Assembly: GCA_023460175.1 (NCBI GenBank)
Contig: JAEWRC010000004.1
Coordinates: forward strand, 1-43,380
Source of the DNA: Actinomycetes bacterium
Lineage (GTDB): Bacteria > Actinomycetota > Actinomycetes > Mycobacteriales > Mycobacteriaceae
Length of the DNA: 43,380 nucleotides
Reading direction: 5' to 3'
Shown here piece after piece: positions 16,252 to 26,836 of the stretch. The notes beneath the pieces are model-generated. The model was not told the DNA's origin. It did no database searches and worked only from the letters and a program-made list of their open reading frames with translations. Made by a program: the position numbers and the translations under genes. Each line of letters begins with the position of its first letter. Position 1 is the stretch's first letter.

Positions 16252-16815
16252 GTCCGTCGTGGGCGGCCGGCGGCACGGCAATTCAAGCGCCATTTCCGCT
16301 GCCGTAGGACAGCGTTCACATTGCGGTTCTCAGGTTCCTGACAGGAAATCGGCAGATCTTTAGTGCGGCCAGTCGTTGCGAACCATCGCGTGAGAACTTT
16401 GCCTGCTGAGGAGCGCACGGGCGGTGGATCGAGCTATCTGAAACTTCGCTGAAGGCATCGCAGCGCTGCCGTGCTGCTCTGACAAACTGATTCGATCGCG
16501 TCGGCGGGCCTTCGAGAGTGCGGCGACTAACAGTGTGTATGCATGGATCTCCGCCCTGGCGAATCGTTTCCGTTGCGCACCTATGCCGGTTCGGCAAGCC
16601 TTGCTGTGATTGCTGAAAACCGATCCCCGGTAGCGTCAGCGTTTGGTTAGCAGGATTTCTTCGATCGCAATCAAAAGTATTTTTGGCTGCAAATACATCG
16701 TATTGACTTGTCCGAATCGCACCCGAAACTCAGGAAGTTCTCAGCTAGGCTGCCTCGGACATCACACCCCGAAGGGTGTGAGCTGACAGAAATCTCAGAA
16801 GCGGGGGACCTTTCG
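16252..16815. other. intergenic leader region of the giant repeat-protein gene
   Basis: 564 bp without a credible gene and with visibly lower GC than its surroundings (AT-rich run at about 16660-16710). It contains a TTGACT box (16703-16708) for which no well-placed -10 is obvious, a strong hairpin (16762-16781) and the ribosome site GGGGGA (16803-16808) for the ATG at 16816. The length suggests a long regulated leader or promoter region. Confidence 0.5.
16741..16786 (+). promoter_or_regulatory. hairpin in the 5' leader of the giant repeat-protein gene
   Basis: TCACACCC (16762-16769), loop CGAA, GGGTGTGA (16774-16781): a perfect 8-bp stem with a tetraloop. TCAGCT (16741-16746) is complementary to AGCTGA (16781-16786), an alternative or outer pairing. 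It ends about 20 nt before the Shine-Dalgarno and no T-run follows, so it is more likely an RNA control or operator element than a terminator. Confidence 0.5.
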
Positions 16816-19800
16816 ATGGGCTATGCCAATTACGTAGGCGTGTTGGTGCGCTAGCTGTTGCACTCGGGATCGGTACAGCAATTGGAAGTCCAGCGGGAGT
16901 CGCCTGGGCGGAGCCGGACAGCGGCAAGGACAGGACCTCTCAGAGTTCAGGCACAGGGTCCTCGGGCAGCGGCGCGAGCACTGGCGCGGATTCTTCTTCC
17001 GAGGACTCGGGTTCCTCGGCCGGTACTGCGAATGACACCGACGACGGGCCGAAACGCAATGGCCTCGGCGCCGCCATCAAGGATCGCATCGACTCGATCT
17101 CCAGGGACTTCGAGAGCAAGCGCGCCGAGCGACTCGAGAAGAACACCGAGCGGCTCGAGAAGCGCGCCAAGGACTTTGAGGAGCGCGCCAAGGACATTGC
17201 AGCCCGGCTGCAGGCTGGGCTCCAGGGCTCCAGCGGCAGCAGCGGAAGCGCTGCCGACCCCGGCACCGATGTGCCGGAACTGGACAGCGATCTCGCCGAG
17301 GTGCCGGTAGGCGACCCCGTCGGTGAAGTGATCCCCCCGGTCGAGCCGAGCGAGCCCACCGAGCCCAGTACCCCGACCGATACCGGCGGCTCGACTGGGT
17401 CCGACGAAATCGTTGTGCTGCCAGCCGATTCCGACGACGACCGCAGAAATTCCGATACCGACGCGCGGTTCCTATCCACCTCGGCGGCACTGTCGGGGCA
17501 GACCGCCGAGAGCGCCTCGGTTGGTGACATTCCCGAAGGCTTGAAGCAGGGACTGGAAGAAGCCGGGGTCCCCGTCACCACCGTTTCCCAGGCAGATGCG
17601 ATTGACGAGATAGTCGCCGACGAGCTCGTCGAGCCGACCGCGGAACTGCTCCCCACCCCCGACGGTGCCGAGGCTCCCGCCCCCGCCTCGACCAACTTTG
17701 TCCTGAGCGGCCTGCTCGATGCCTTCGGCTACAGCCCCTCTGCGTCGCAGGGCGACGGGCAGGACATTCCAAATCCGACGCTCGCGTTGATCTGGGCGGC
17801 CTACCGCCGCATCGAGACCACGCAGGCAAACCCCGAGACACTCGGCGGCAATGTTCAGACCCTCAGCACGGGCCAAGCGGGTCCGTCAGCCTTCGCGAAT
17901 CCGCTGGGCTCGTTCGGCTCGTTCACGGTCGGTCCGCTGGGACTCATCGGTAACGGTACGGCGGATAATCCTAACGGCGGCCTGCTGATTGGTAATGGTT
18001 ACAGCTGGACCGCTGACACCTGCAACGCCGGTGTTGCTTGCAAGGGTGGCAACGGCGGAATGCTCGGCAACGGTGGCGCCGGCTACAACGGCGGCGCCGG
18101 CGGTAACGCCGGCTGGATCGGCGATGGCGGCCATGGCGGCGCCGGGGTGACCGGGCTCAATGCCGGCGCCGGCGGCAACGGCGGCAACGGCGGTTTGTTC
18201 ATGGGCAACGGCGGTGCCGGCGGTAACGGCGCCGTCGGGGCTGTGAGCGGACGTGGCGGGGCCGGCGGTAACGGTGGCAACGTGGGCCGACTGTCGGTCA
18301 TGGGCAACGGCGGCAAGGGCGGTGCCGGCGGTAGGGGCGGCGCAGGTGCTGCGGGTACCGCTACCACCGCCGCTGAGGTCGGCGGTATCGGCGGTGCCGG
18401 TGGTGCCGGCGGCAATGGCAGCTGGATCTTCGGCCGCGGCGGCGACGGCGGCGCAGGTGGCGTCGGCGGCGTTGGCGGTGCCGGGTACAACGGCCTGACC
18501 GGCGCCGTCGGTGGTGGCGATGGCGGTGACGGTGGCAATGCCGCCGCTGGCGGCGCCGGCGGTGACGGTGGTGCTGCGGGTCAGGGCCGGTTCCTGTTCC
18601 TGGCCCAGCGCAACGGCACCGATGGTGATGGTGGCGACGGTGGTCGCGGTGGTCGCGGCGGCAATGCGGGCAACGGCGGGGTTGGCACTGCGGGCACCGC
18701 GGAAAACCCGGACGGCGGTCGCGGCGGCGACGGCGGTGAACGCGGTATTGCGGGTGTCGGCGGTGCCGGTGGTGCAGCTGGTGGGCCTACGGGTGTTGAC
18801 GGGAATACCGGTGCCGTGGGCATCGCCGCCGGCGGCGGCAACGGTGGCGCTGGTGGTGCCGGCTGGAACAGCGACGATGTGACCCGCGCCGGCGGCCGCG
18901 GCGGTGACGGCGGCAACGCGGGATCCCAAGGCAACGGTGGTGCAGGCGGCCAGGGTGGTGCCGGCGCAGCGGGTGAGAACGGCGAAAACGGTATCGCGCC
19001 AGGCGAATCCGGCGGGGACGGCTCGATCGGCGGGGCGGCCGGCAGCGGCGGCGACGGCGGCCTGGGTGGCTCGATCTCCGGTAATGGCGGCGCGGGCGGC
19101 AAGGGCGGCACGGGCGGTGTCGGCGGCAGCGGTGGTGACGGCAGCACCGCTCCGGGCGCCGAGCTTGCGGGCAGCGGCGGTGACGGTGGCGTCGGCGGCG
19201 CGGGCGGCTCCGGTGGTGTCGGTGGTGAGGCGCAGGGCGCGGGCAGCGACGGTGTTGACGGTGCGTTCGGCGACGGCGGTGCCGGTGGTTCCGGTGGCCA
19301 GGGCGGTGCCGTCGGTGACGGTGCGACCGGTGGTGTCGGTGGTGCCGGCGGCGCCGGAGGCGTGGGCACGGCCGAAGGGCCCGGTCTCGGCGGCGGTGGT
19401 GGCGGTGGCGGCGGTGCCGCCAACGTCCTGGAAAACGGCGGTGGCACCGTCACTGACAGCACCGCGACGGGTGGTGCTGGCGGGATCGGCGGCGCTGGCT
19501 CGACCACCGAGTACGGCGGCAGCGGCGGCACCGGCGGCACAGCCACGGTGAGCGCCGAGGGCGACGACAGCACCGTCACCAACAGCCACGCGGTGGGCGG
19601 TTCCGGTGTGACCGGAGATCCCAACGGGGGCAAGGGCGGCGACGGCGCCACGGCGTTGGTGGAGGCCACCGGTGGCGCTGCGATCGAGGGCAGCACGGCG
19701 ACCGCTGGCGAGAGCTCTAACACTGCGGTCGGTGGCGCGGCCACCATCGATGCCGACGGCGAAGACAGCTCGGTCACCGATAGCTCCGCGACCGGGGGTA

Positions 19801-22800
19801 ACGCCGGTGATGGCGAGGACGGTGGCACTGGCGGTGCCGGTGGTGCGGCCAGCATTGAGGCCAACGCTGGCGGCAGCGTCGATGGCGCCGAAGCGACCGG
19901 CGGTGACGGCGGCAACGGCGGCAACGATGGTCTCGGCGGCGACGGTGGCGGGGCTACGGTCCTGGCCTCCGGTATCGACAGCACTGCGACCGGCACTGCA
20001 ACGGGCGGCGCCGGCGGAAACGCCACCGGGGCGGATAGCACTGGTGGTGTCGGTGGCCACGGCGGCGTGCGGGCGAACTTCGCCGGTGACAGCGTCGATG
20101 GCGACGCGACTGGCGGCGCAGGCGGCGACGGTGTCGACGGTGGTCAGGGCGGCGACGGTGGTGGCGGCTGGGTGAACACGGCCGGCTATTTCTCCAATTC
20201 GCCGGACGGGGGCGGAAGCAGTGCCGCGGGCACCGGAACCGGCGGGGCCGGTGGCACGGGCACCGGGGTCGGCAGCCTCGGCGGCGACGGCGGTTACGGT
20301 CAGGTCGTCGGCTATGGCGGCAGCGCTGATGGCGATGCGACCGGCGGGGCCGGCGGCGATGCCGCCAACGGCGGCACCGGTGGCAACGGAGGTTGGGGGA
20401 CCGTCCAAGCGGGCAGGACCGACGCCGGTGACCTAGGCAGCGAGGCCGAGGGCACCGCTACCGGCGGCAGCGGCGGCGCGGCCCTGAACGGCGGAATCGG
20501 CGGCAATGGTGGCCTTGCCACCATCGACGGCTACAACGGTGGCTCCGCCCGCGGTATCGCCAACGGCGGCCACGGTGGTGAAGCCGGCAGCGGCGCCGAC
20601 GGTGGCAAGGGCGGCAACGGCGGTACAGCCCGGCTCTACGGCGAGTTCGGCGAAGCCGGTCATGGCACGGTTACCGGCGGCGACGGCGGCGCCGGGGGTG
20701 ACGACAACGGTGGTGCCGGCGGCGACGGCGGCAACGGAGGTAATGCCAAGGCGCTCAACGCTGAAATCGGCAGCATCGTCACGGGCGGTGCCGGCGGCAA
20801 CGGTGGCGACGGTACGGCCGGTAACCCCGGCGGCAATGGTGGCGCGGGTGGTACCGCGGACATCAGCGCAGTCGCCGACAGCAGCGCCGGCGGAGAAGCG
20901 ACCGGTGGCGCTGGCGGTAACGCCATCGGTACCGGTACGGGCGGAAAGGGCGGCGCGGGCAAGATTGGCGCCACAGCCGCCGGCAGCAGCGCCAGCGGCA
21001 CGGGCACTGGTGGTGCCGGTGGGGACGGCGTCGACGGCGGTATCGGTGGTGCCGGTGCTGAGGGCGGCGTTTTCGCGCAGCGGGTAGATAGCACAGCAAC
21101 GGGCACAGGCATCGGTGGCGACGGCGGTAACGCCGACGGTGCAGGCAGTACCGGCGGCGCCGGTGCCGGCGGCTGGGTCCAGACCGGCTTTTACGCCGGG
21201 GGCGCCGGCAGCGAGGCCAGCGGCTATGCGCGCGGCGGCGCGGGAGGCAACGCGACGACCGGTGGCCACGGCGGTACCGGCGGTTTCGCCACTGTGATCG
21301 CCACCGGGGATGGCTCGACAGCCGACGGCAATGCTTACGGTGGTGCCGGTGGTGCCGGCTCCGACGGCGGAACCGGCGGCGCGGGGGCACGCGCGCAGCT
21401 AATCGCACAGGGACACGAATCTGAAGTCGGCGGCACGGCCGCCGCGGGCGATGGCGGCACCGGGACCGGGATGACCGGTGGAGATGGCGGTCAGGCCATC
21501 ATCCTGGCGGGTGCCAGCAGCGGGCTTGGTACCAACACCAAGGCCCAGGGCACCGCGGCCGGTGGTAACGGCGGGGCGGGTCAGAACGGCACCAATGGCG
21601 GCAACGCCGGTGGGGCGACGATCACGGTCCGGCAGGACAATGCCTCAATCACCGGCGGTGTCGCGACCGGCGGCGACGGCGTCACCGGAGTCAACGGCAG
21701 CGCCGCGAGTCTGAACGCCATCACCGGCTCGATCACCGACAGCTCGGCGGTTGCGGGCGACAGCTCCGCCGGGGGCGTTGGAGGTGCGGCCAAGATCGAA
21801 ACCAGCGGTGGCGCCACGATTTCCGACAGCTCTGCGACTGGCGGTAATGCCAGTGACTCGGCGGTCGGTGGCAATGCCACTCTCACGGCGTCCGGTGCCG
21901 GTAGCTCCATCGTCTATGCGTCCGCGACCGGTGGTAACGCTGGTACCGGCGACGTCAACGGCGGAACTGGCGGCGCCGGTGGAGAGGCTGTAGTCGAGGC
22001 CACCTATGGCGGCGCCGTCGAGAACGGGACCGCCATAGGCGGTAACGGCGGCGAGGGCACCGACGGTGGCACGGGCGGAGCCGGCGGTGCCGGCTACGTC
22101 TTCGCGGCCGGCGCGAACAGCTCGGTCACCGCTGGTCTCGCGACGGGCGGCACCGGCGGCAGCGGTATTGCCGGCGGCACCGGGGGCGACGGTGGCGTTG
22201 CTTCTGTCACTGCGGGCATCGACGAGAACAACGTCCAACTCCCCAACAACACCGTCAGCAATGCTGAAGCCAGTGGCGGTGCCGGCGGTAGCGGCACCGG
22301 CCTGGGCAGTGAAGGCGGTGATGGTGGTGCGGCTTACGTGCAGGGCGGAAACGGTAAGGAAGTCACCGACAGCAGCGCTACCGGCGGCACAGGTGGTGCC
22401 GCTACCGATGGCGGCACCGGCGGTGTGGGCGGACTCGGCCAGATCATCTCCTTGAGCGGAGGAATTGTCGACGACGGCACCGCGATAGGCGGAGACGGTG
22501 GTGCGGGTAGCGCTGACGGCGCCACCGGCGGCGCCGGCGGCCTGGCTCAGGTCATTGGTTGGCAGCAGAACGCCACCGGTAGCGGCCTCGCCACCGGCGG
22601 AAATGGTGGTGCCGGCAACGGTGGTGACGGTGGCGCCGGCGGAATGGGCTCCATCTATGCCAACGGAGCGAACAGCATCGCTGGTGGCTCCGCAACCGGA
22701 GGAAATGGCGGCGACGGTGGGTTCAACGACGGCGGTCGCGGCGGCGACGGCGGCGTCGGCTCGATCTATACCCCGACAGCCAACAGCAGCGCCACGGGCA

Positions 22801-25262
22801 CTGTGCATGGAGGCCAGGGCGGTGCCGGCGGTGCCAACGATGGCGGCGGCGTCGGCGGTGCAGGCGGTCGTGCCGATATTCGGATCGGCGGCGGCGGTAG
22901 CGCCACCGGTGAGGCCACCGGCGGTGCCGGTGGCCAGGGAGGCGACGCCACAGCGACCAACGACGGTGGTGCCGGTGGTGCCGGTGGCTGGGCTAGCCTT
23001 GGTTCAACCTGGACTGGCAGCCAGTGGACAGTCGGTTCCGGCACCGTCAGCGGTGACGCGACCGGCGGCGCCGGTGGCGCCGGTGGGGATGCCACCGCCA
23101 CAGCACCCGGCGGTGCCGGCGGTGCTGGCGGCGACGCAGTCATCACGGCGGTTGGCACGACCAGCAGCGCTGGCGGTGAAGCGACAGGTGGTGCCGGCGG
23201 TAACGCCATCGGCACCGGCACAGGTGGTAACGGTGGTCGAGGTGAGGTCACGGCTACCGGTTTGAACAGCTCTTCTAGCGGCACCGGTATCGGCGGGGTC
23301 GGTGGTGAAGGTGATGGCGGCGTCGGTGGCAATGGCGGCTGGGGTCGGGTCTCGGCTAATGGCGACAACACCACGGCTGACGGTACCGGTATCGGCGGTG
23401 ACGGCGGTGACGGAATTGACGGTGGTGTCGGCGGTAACGGCGCCAACGGTGGGATGTTTGCTTGGCGTCCCGGCAGTACCGCCGAGGGCACTGGTACCGG
23501 CGGTGCCGGTGGTGACGCCACAGGGGCGGACAGCACCGGCGGTCACGGTGGCGGCGGCTCCATTCAGGTCAGCTACCAAAACGCGGGCGACAATGGCATC
23601 GCCATCGGGAACGCAGTCGGCGGCGATGGCGGCGCCGGTGTCGATGGCGGCGCCGGCGGTCGGGGCGGCGAGGGTGTCGTACTCGTCGCCGCGACTGGTG
23701 GCAAAGCCAGCGGCGAGGCGTACGGCGGCCATGGCGGGACGGGTACAGACGAAGGCACCGGCGGTGCCGGCCTCACCGGGCAGGTCGTCGCGTTGGGCGT
23801 GGACTCCGAAGCCAGTGGCATCGGGACGGGCGGTGACGGCGGCGACGGTACCGGGGCCGATGTCACCGGCGGGAACGGTGGCACCGGCGTGGTCGCGGCG
23901 CGCGGCGCTGGCAGCACCGCCCAGGGCGAGGCCACCGGCGGGAACGGTGGCGAGGGCGCGGACGGCGTCAATGGCGCTGGCGGCGGTCAGGGGCATATCA
24001 ACGCCCGGGGAGCCGGCAGCTCGATCACTGGTGATAACAGCGCCACCGGAGCTGATGCTGTGAACAGCGTCCGAGGATCGCATGCTCAGATCATCACCGA
24101 CGGTGGCGAGGTCACTGATAGCACCGTTGAGGCAGGCCAGAGCAGTGACACCGCAGTTGGTGGCGCGGCGACCATCACGGTCGACGGTGACAGTACCGTC
24201 ACCAACAGCTCCGCGACCGGTGGCAACGCCGGGATCGGCGACGCCAACGGCGGTGTCGGCGGTTTTGGTGGAGCCGTCACGATCACGGCCGAAAACGGTG
24301 GCACTGTCACCGGGGCCAGCGGGACCGGCGGCAACGGTGGTGACGGCAGCGACGGCGGTATCGGTGGTGCTGGCGGAGCCGTGTATATCGACGCGGTGAA
24401 CGGCGGCAGCGCCACCGGCAACGCCACAGGCGGTGACGGAGGCGATGGCCGGACCGGCGGCACCGGCGGCACCGGCGGGATCGCCTACATCTACGCGGAC
24501 GCAGGACAGGCTGGATCCGCAACATCTACCTCGCAAGGTGGACGCGGCGGAGACGGTGTACTGGGTGGCCAAGGTGGCAATGCCGGATGGGCTCAGGTGA
24601 CCGCGTACGAAGGCGGCACCTCCTACGGCCAGGCAACGGGCGGGGACGGCGGCAACGCACAGGGCCTGAACACGAGGGGCGGCAACGGCGCAGGCGGCGG
24701 AATCGAAGCCGCATACCCGGACTACGTCCCTGGCTCCGGACCCGGTGGTACGGCTCACGGTACGGCGCAGGGCGGCCATGGCGGCAACGCGACCAACGAC
24801 CCTGGCGTCACCGATGAAACCAGGGGCGGCAATGCCACGAATGGTGCGATCCTGGCTGTTGGAGCGGGCGCCGAGGCAAGCGGTGTGGTCAGTGGCGGTA
24901 GCGGTGGTGACGGCTACAACGGTGGTACCGGAGGCAGCGCCGCAAACGTGAATCCGCAGATCAATCAGATCGGAGCCATCGGCACTAATTCCAAGGCAAT
25001 CAACAACACCGTTATCGGTGGCACCGGCGGCGACGGCCGCGATGGTGGAACGGGCGGCGGCTTCGGTTATGTCAACGCTGGTGCCCGCAACGGCTCGACC
25101 TGGAAGGAATCCACTGCCGCACCCGGTAGCGGTGGGGACGGCGTGGGTGCCGGAAAGACGGGTCAAGCGGGCCAGGGCACGGACTTCTTGTTCAGCGATG
25201 GCGGTGAGCACGGCCCCGGCGCAGACTGGGAGGGCGCGGACGGCGCGAACGTCGGTCCCTAA
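16816..25262 (+). CDS. giant secreted PGRS-like repeat protein, frameshifted in its signal peptide
   Basis: The long frame runs to TAA at 25260-25262, but upstream of GTG 17271 it has no ATG, GTG or TTG back to a stop at 16779. The real start is ATG 16816 (GGGGGA 7 nt upstream) in another frame: it reads MGYANYVG and hits a stop at 16852. Adding one base near 16839 joins it to RVGALAVALGIGTAIGS..AWA, a typical mycobacterial signal peptide. Corrected length is about 2,815 aa. Order: signal (1-32); Ser/Gly/Asp-rich linker; charged coiled coil (about 75-130, DRIDSISRDFESKRAERLEK); acidic Pro/Glu linker; conserved pre-PGRS block (LLDAFGYSPSA, NPTLALIWAAYRR, then NPNGGLLIGNGYSW); classical PGRS (about 400-875); then about 48 copies of a different Gly-rich repeat to the end. 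No PE domain and no C-terminal anchor. If unrepaired, the gene is probably silent or not exported. Function unknown; a surface solenoid is inferred. Confidence 0.85.
18046..19440 (+). repeat. classical PGRS repeat block
   Basis: Dense GGAGG/GGNGG/GGDGG triplets with short non-repeat inserts (for example FLFLAQRNGTDGD), as in PE_PGRS C-terminal domains, but attached to a signal-peptide protein. DNA is built on the GGCGGC/GGTGCC theme, so assembly collapse or expansion is possible here. Confidence 0.85.
19440..25100 (+). repeat. about 48 copies of a 34-42-residue Gly-rich repeat, in three super-repeats
   Basis: Unit pattern: x-A-T-G-G-x-G-G-(D/N)-G, DGG.GG.GG, a short hydrophobic strand such as WVQ or ATV, then AxGxxSxAxG. 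By eye about 48 units occur. Three times a distinct opener appears (SSNTAVGGAATI and relatives) at about 19709, 21758 and 24136, each followed by DSS.T.SSATGGNAG and a similar succession of units: a higher-order repeat of about 2.0-2.4 kb. Confidence 0.75.
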
Positions 25263-25291
25263 CTGCTGCTTCACGGCAACTTAAGACACAG

Positions 25292-25330
25292 CCGCGGCCC
25301 GGTCGAAAGACCTGGCCGCGGTTGCGTTTT
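25292..25330 (+). terminator. rho-independent terminator of the giant repeat-protein gene
   Basis: Stem CCGCGGCC (25292-25299) with GGCCGCGG (25314-25321), an inner GGTC/GACC helix and a GAAA loop, followed by TTGCGTTTT. It begins 29 nt after the stop codon and separates the gene from the convergent methyltransferase gene. Confidence 0.85.
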
Positions 25331-25338
25331 GGGTGGGA

Positions 25339-25971
25339 CTACTTCACGCCCACGGTCAGCAGATCGCTGATCAGCTGCGTCCAGATCGGCCGGTGTACCC
25401 GATGCTGTTGGACGTCGGTGAAACCGGCGTCGGTGAACAACTGGCGCAGTTCCTTGGGCGATGGGTTGTAGGCCGGTGAGTGTGCGTCGAGGAACTGGGG
25501 CAACGTGAAGGGTTGGCGCGGACTGATCGTCGTCACGGCGGCGACACCGCCCGGCGCGAGCACCCGGTGGAACTCCCGCAGCGCAGCGGGCTGGTCGAAG
25601 AAGTGGAACGCCGAGGTGGTGACCACGGCGTCGAGTGCTTCGTCATCGACCGGGAGTTCCTCGGCCGGCGCCTGCTGCCAGTGCACCGCCGAGGAGCGGG
25701 CGCGGGCCTGAGCGAGCATGCCGTCGGACATGTCCACGCCGTACACCGCCTCGGTGTCCAGTTCGCGCTCGATCCGGTCGGCCAGAATGCCTGTGCCACA
25801 GGCGACGTCGACGATCCGGCGGGACTCGTGGTCGCGCAGCACGGCGACCACCTCGTCCTGGGCGGGGCGGTAGGTCCACTGCTGGAGTACCGGCAGGTTG
25901 TAGGCGGGTGCGGCGAGGCTCCAGAACCTGGTGACAGCCTCGTTGAAAGTTCGGCGCGGCGCGGGTGTCAT
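25339..25971 (-). CDS. class I SAM-dependent methyltransferase
   Basis: 210 aa, methyltransf_11/25 type. Motif I VDVACGTGILADRIE (about 54-68) binds SAM; motif II YGVDMSDGMLAQAR; acidic post-motif PVDDEALDAVVTTSAFHFFD; motif IV/VI EFHRVLAPGGVAAV. The N-terminal FWSLAAPAYNLPVLQQW resembles UbiE/small-molecule methyltransferases. The substrate is unknown. It is convergent with the giant repeat-protein gene and stands alone on the minus strand, about 100 bp after the SDR gene's end, so it may be the tail of that operon. Confidence 0.85.
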   Translation of the reverse strand: MTPAPRRTFNEAVTRFWSLAAPAYNLPVLQQWTYRPAQDEVVAVLRDHESRRIVDVACGTGILADRIERELDTEAVYGVDMSDGMLAQARARSSAVHWQQAPAEELPVDDEALDAVVTTSAFHFFDQPAALREFHRVLAPGGVAAVTTISPRQPFTLPQFLDAHSPAYNPSPKELRQLFTDAGFTDVQQHRVHRPIWTQLISDLLTVGVK

Positions 25972-26074
25972 GCCCCGACGCTACGCCGCAACCTCCGCAA
26001 TCGAGACTGCGTCCCGCGTGGAGAAGTGCGTGTGACCCCCACGCTGCACGCAGCCTTGACGAAAGCGCCAAACG

Positions 26075-26836
26075 TCAGGTGATGGTGATCCCGCCGTCGA
26101 CGGCGATGGTCTGACCCACCACGTAACCCCCGGCCGGCGAGGCCAGCCACACCGCGGTCGCGGCCAGCTCGGCCGGATCACCGGTGCGGCCCAGCACCAC
26201 CCGCGGCATCTGCGAGTCCAGGTAGCCCGGCTTGTACTCGTCGGTCATCTCCGAGAGGAAGAAGCCCGGCGCCAACGCGTTGACGCGAATTCCCTTGCGG
26301 CCGCCCCACTGCTGGGCCAGGTCGCGGGTCAGGCCGATGACCCCGGCCTTCGAGGCCGCATACGCCGCCTGCGGCAACTCGGCGGTGGTGATGCCGAGGA
26401 TGCTCGAGATGTTGATGATCGAACTGCCCGGACCCATCACGCGCCCGCAGGCCTGCGCCATCCAGTACGAGCCGTTGAGGTTGACGTCGATGACGTTGCG
26501 GAACTCCTCGGGGGTCTCGCGGGTGGCGGGCACCGCGGTGCCCACGCCGGCGTTGTTGATCAGCACGTCCACGCGGCCGAACTTCTCCACCGCCGCGTCC
26601 ACCAACCCCTGGCACTGCGCAGGGTCGGCGACATCGGTGGCCACCGCCAGCGCGCGCCGGCCGGTCGCCTCGACCAGTGCGGCGGTATCGGCCATCTTCT
26701 CGACGCGACGTGCACCGAGCACCACGTCGGCACCGGCCTCGGCGAAGGCCCGGGCGAAGGACACCCCGAGGCCCGACGAAGCGCCGGTGACGATGACGAC
26801 CTTGTCGTCGAGCTTGAACGAATCGAGAACACTCAT
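26075..26836 (-). CDS. short-chain dehydrogenase/reductase (SDR)
   Basis: 253 aa from ATG 26836, which overlaps the acyl-CoA dehydrogenase stop (ATGA). Classical SDR: cofactor motif TGASSGLG (about 19-26), NNAGVG after strand 4, catalytic Ser in INISSILG, and YAASK with Tyr/Lys; C-terminal VVGQTIAVDGG is the standard end. NAD(P)-dependent oxidoreductase of a hydroxy- or ketoacyl substrate. Operon with the acyl-CoA dehydrogenase and the APH-like kinase suggests action in the same fatty- or hydroxy-acid pathway, for example on a 3-hydroxyacyl intermediate (inference). Confidence 0.88.
   Translation of the reverse strand: MSVLDSFKLDDKVVIVTGASSGLGVSFARAFAEAGADVVLGARRVEKMADTAALVEATGRRALAVATDVADPAQCQGLVDAAVEKFGRVDVLINNAGVGTAVPATRETPEEFRNVIDVNLNGSYWMAQACGRVMGPGSSIINISSILGITTAELPQAAYAASKAGVIGLTRDLAQQWGGRKGIRVNALAPGFFLSEMTDEYKPGYLDSQMPRVVLGRTGDPAELAATAVWLASPAGGYVVGQTIAVDGGITIT

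Noticed and set aside
16836..16860. Programmed frameshift or phase-variable tract
   Set aside because: No slippery heptamer, homopolymer or short tandem repeat at the frame change.
18046..25100. Regular DNA periodicity resembling a CRISPR array
   Set aside because: Repeats are in-frame coding, imperfect and without unique spacers or cas genes.
17886..25274. Very long antisense open frames (840 and 756 codons) opposite the giant repeat gene
   Set aside because: GGC/GGT-rich repeats lack stops on the opposite strand; the translations are Ala/Thr/Val low complexity with no ribosome site. They are shadows.
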